Assembly (NCBI RefSeq): GCF_000828475.1
Contig: NZ_AP014648.1
Span: 1,240,001-1,304,000 of the forward strand
Length of the DNA: 64,000 nucleotides
Source of the DNA: Methyloceanibacter caenitepidi
GTDB taxonomy: Bacteria > Pseudomonadota > Alphaproteobacteria > Rhizobiales > Methyloligellaceae
Direction: 5' to 3'
In this document: positions 62,946 through 64,000 of the stretch, piece after piece
Layout of the letters: each line of letters begins with the position of its first letter
Numbering within the stretch: position 1 is the first letter of the stretch
The notes under the pieces: generated by a model
Told to the model about the DNA's origin: nothing
Databases searched by the model: none
The model's input: the letters and a program-made list of their open reading frames with translations, nothing else
Made by a program: the position numbers and the translations under genes

Positions 62946-63305
62946 CTAGACGCGGGGTGGCGGGAGAGCCGGGTGGTCCAGCGTGGACCGGAAGCTCGTA
63001 ACCAAGTTCGCGAGTTTCGGCGCTGCTTTGGGCGGCGTGGCAAGATCCATCGCCGCGACTTGAGCGGCGGAGAGCACGGTGCATTTAAGGAGGCACGCGC
63101 TGGATTCGCCGCAGCCGTTCTTAGGTTGCTTTTCGCAGTGTTTGGACTCGGCACAGCAATTCGTGTGCGCCGCCATATCGGACGCATCGGGCATGCCGGC
63201 CGCCACTCCAGCCGCCACGGCTGAGGGCATTGCGACGGCCGAGACCGGCAGGGCGGCCAGCGACAACGCCACGACGGCATCGACTATGATGCGCAAACTC
63301 CTCAT
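62946..63305 (-). CDS. Small Cys-rich exported protein
   Basis: A 119-residue protein from the ATG at 63303-63305 with a signal peptide (cut near VSAVA, about residue 25). Six cysteines (C50, C51, C57, C65, C71, C75) sit within 26 residues with histidines at 47 and 56, the look of a periplasmic metal-binding domain; the rest is low complexity. The next gene on this strand is the HMBD adaptor, 114 bp on. I recognise no named family. Confidence 0.65.
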   Translation of the reverse strand: MRSLRIIVDAVVALSLAALPVSAVAMPSAVAAGVAAGMPDASDMAAHTNCCAESKHCEKQPKNGCGESSACLLKCTVLSAAQVAAMDLATPPKAAPKLANLVTSFRSTLDHPALPPPRV

Positions 63306-63492
63306 GCTGCAGTTGGCGTAACCGCCGACCGTATGCTGGTCAAGTGAACTCGCTGTGAGCCCTTGACGCCCGCTTTTGACCCAGAACTGACGCACCGCCT
63401 CCCAGTACTCCCAAGTCGTGGTCGCGCTGATTAGCGCAAATCCCCCGGCAGGCGGTCGAGAGCTTCGTACAGGCGAGGCCACTGTTTAATAA

Positions 63493-63933
63493 TTACTGAG
63501 TGGCGTAGATCGATGTGGTGCCGTCCTTCTTCACAGCATAAACCTTGATTGGTCCCTCCTTTGGACCTTCCATTCCGGGAACGCCGCTTGGCATGCCGGG
63601 AATGCTGAGACCAATGGTGTCCCGTGGCTTTTCAGCCAGAAACCTCTTTATGATTTCGCTGGTCAGGTGCCCCTCAAAAACGTAGCCGTTCAGCTTGATA
63701 AGATGGCAACCTTGAAAGCCCTCGGGCACACCGGCATCAAGGCTCATCTCAGCCAAGTTGTTCACTGACGTTATATCCAGCTCGAAGCCGCTTTTGCGCA
63801 GGTAGTCTGCGTGGGCCTCACAGCACGTGCACTGCTGTTGCTTGTAGAATGTCCCTTCTAAAGTCTGCGCAAAGGCTGAGTCGGTGACGAAGGCAAACAC
63901 CAACGCGGCAATTATTCTCATGGCGTGTTTCAT
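63493..63933 (-). CDS. Exported DUF411 protein (CopG-like)
   Basis: A 146-residue periplasmic protein. The signal peptide ends after SAFA near residue 22. The DUF411 core starts with the motif QCTCCEAH (C35, C37, C38, H41), followed by GCHLIKLNGYVFEGHL and IPGMPSGVPGME, which has several Met residues. DUF411 proteins occur with copper, silver or mercury resistance genes and probably bind a soft metal. It is the first complete gene of the island on this strand; the rest of the upstream operon lies beyond the window. An alternative start is ATG 63921. Confidence 0.9.
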   Translation of the reverse strand: MKHAMRIIAALVFAFVTDSAFAQTLEGTFYKQQQCTCCEAHADYLRKSGFELDITSVNNLAEMSLDAGVPEGFQGCHLIKLNGYVFEGHLTSEIIKRFLAEKPRDTIGLSIPGMPSGVPGMEGPKEGPIKVYAVKKDGTTSIYATQ

Positions 63934-64000
63934 CCGGATACTCCTTACAATGCAGATGGCAAAGGCAAGCGTGCCAAGTGTAACCCCATTGAGGGGCGAG

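Overview
The window is a high-GC, gene-dense stretch that reads as an alphaproteobacterium, most likely of the order Hyphomicrobiales. The grounds are inference from gene content: a FixL/FixJ-style two-component locus, an Rrf2 regulator of the four-cysteine type, an MddA-like methyltransferase, and a serine-recombinase cassette with DUF2924 and DUF3489 partners of the kind common in that order. No rRNA, tRNA or CRISPR array was seen. Most of the window is accessory in character: transport, redox enzymes, metal handling and one integrated element.

Layout. 1-6100 (minus strand): the end of an ABC ATPase gene, a small secreted repeat protein, Dps, a membrane protein with an AraC regulator, and a FixLJ-like kinase with two response regulators. 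6871-8522 (plus): a b-type cytochrome coupled to a sulfite-oxidase-fold molybdoenzyme. 10014-15538: a DUF4331 gene with a nickel/cobalt permease, divergent from a beta-propeller dehydrogenase fused to cytochrome c and an aldo/keto reductase. 15924-25283: a sulfate-uptake island (Rrf2 regulator, binding protein, CysT, CysW, CysA, SLC13 permease, OprO/P-like porin, FAD protein). Two of its transcription starts share a 38-bp element with identical ends. 25463-33454: a LysR regulator divergent from an SMP-30-like protein, a second propeller-cytochrome c paralogue, and an RND efflux pair.

33591-38565 (minus): an AraC regulator upstream of an outer-membrane protein and two DUF1254 proteins. 38988-47525 (minus): an integrated element made of ParB-methyltransferase, DUF5681, terminase large subunit, DUF3489, DUF2924, serine recombinase, XRE and ImmA, with no capsid, portal or conjugation genes, and with iterated TTCCCTGT repeats at its left end. 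47880-55399 (plus, less dense): an MddA-like methyltransferase, an outer-membrane protein, an ATP-grasp-like enzyme, a CDF transporter lacking its usual aspartates, a frameshifted ion-channel gene, a CBS/BON protein, a 17-base C tract, DUF305 and a lipoprotein. 55440-63933 (minus): a heavy-metal efflux island with one HME-type RND pump and two different periplasmic adaptors, plus small Cys/His-rich periplasmic proteins and a DUF411 protein.

Functional themes are sulfur (sulfate import, possible methanethiol methylation, a sulfite-oxidase-like enzyme), metals (Ni/Co permease, CDF, HME-RND, DUF411, DUF305) and periplasmic oxidation (cytochrome c-fused dehydrogenases). All functions are read from sequence motifs and remembered family features; nothing was searched against a database.
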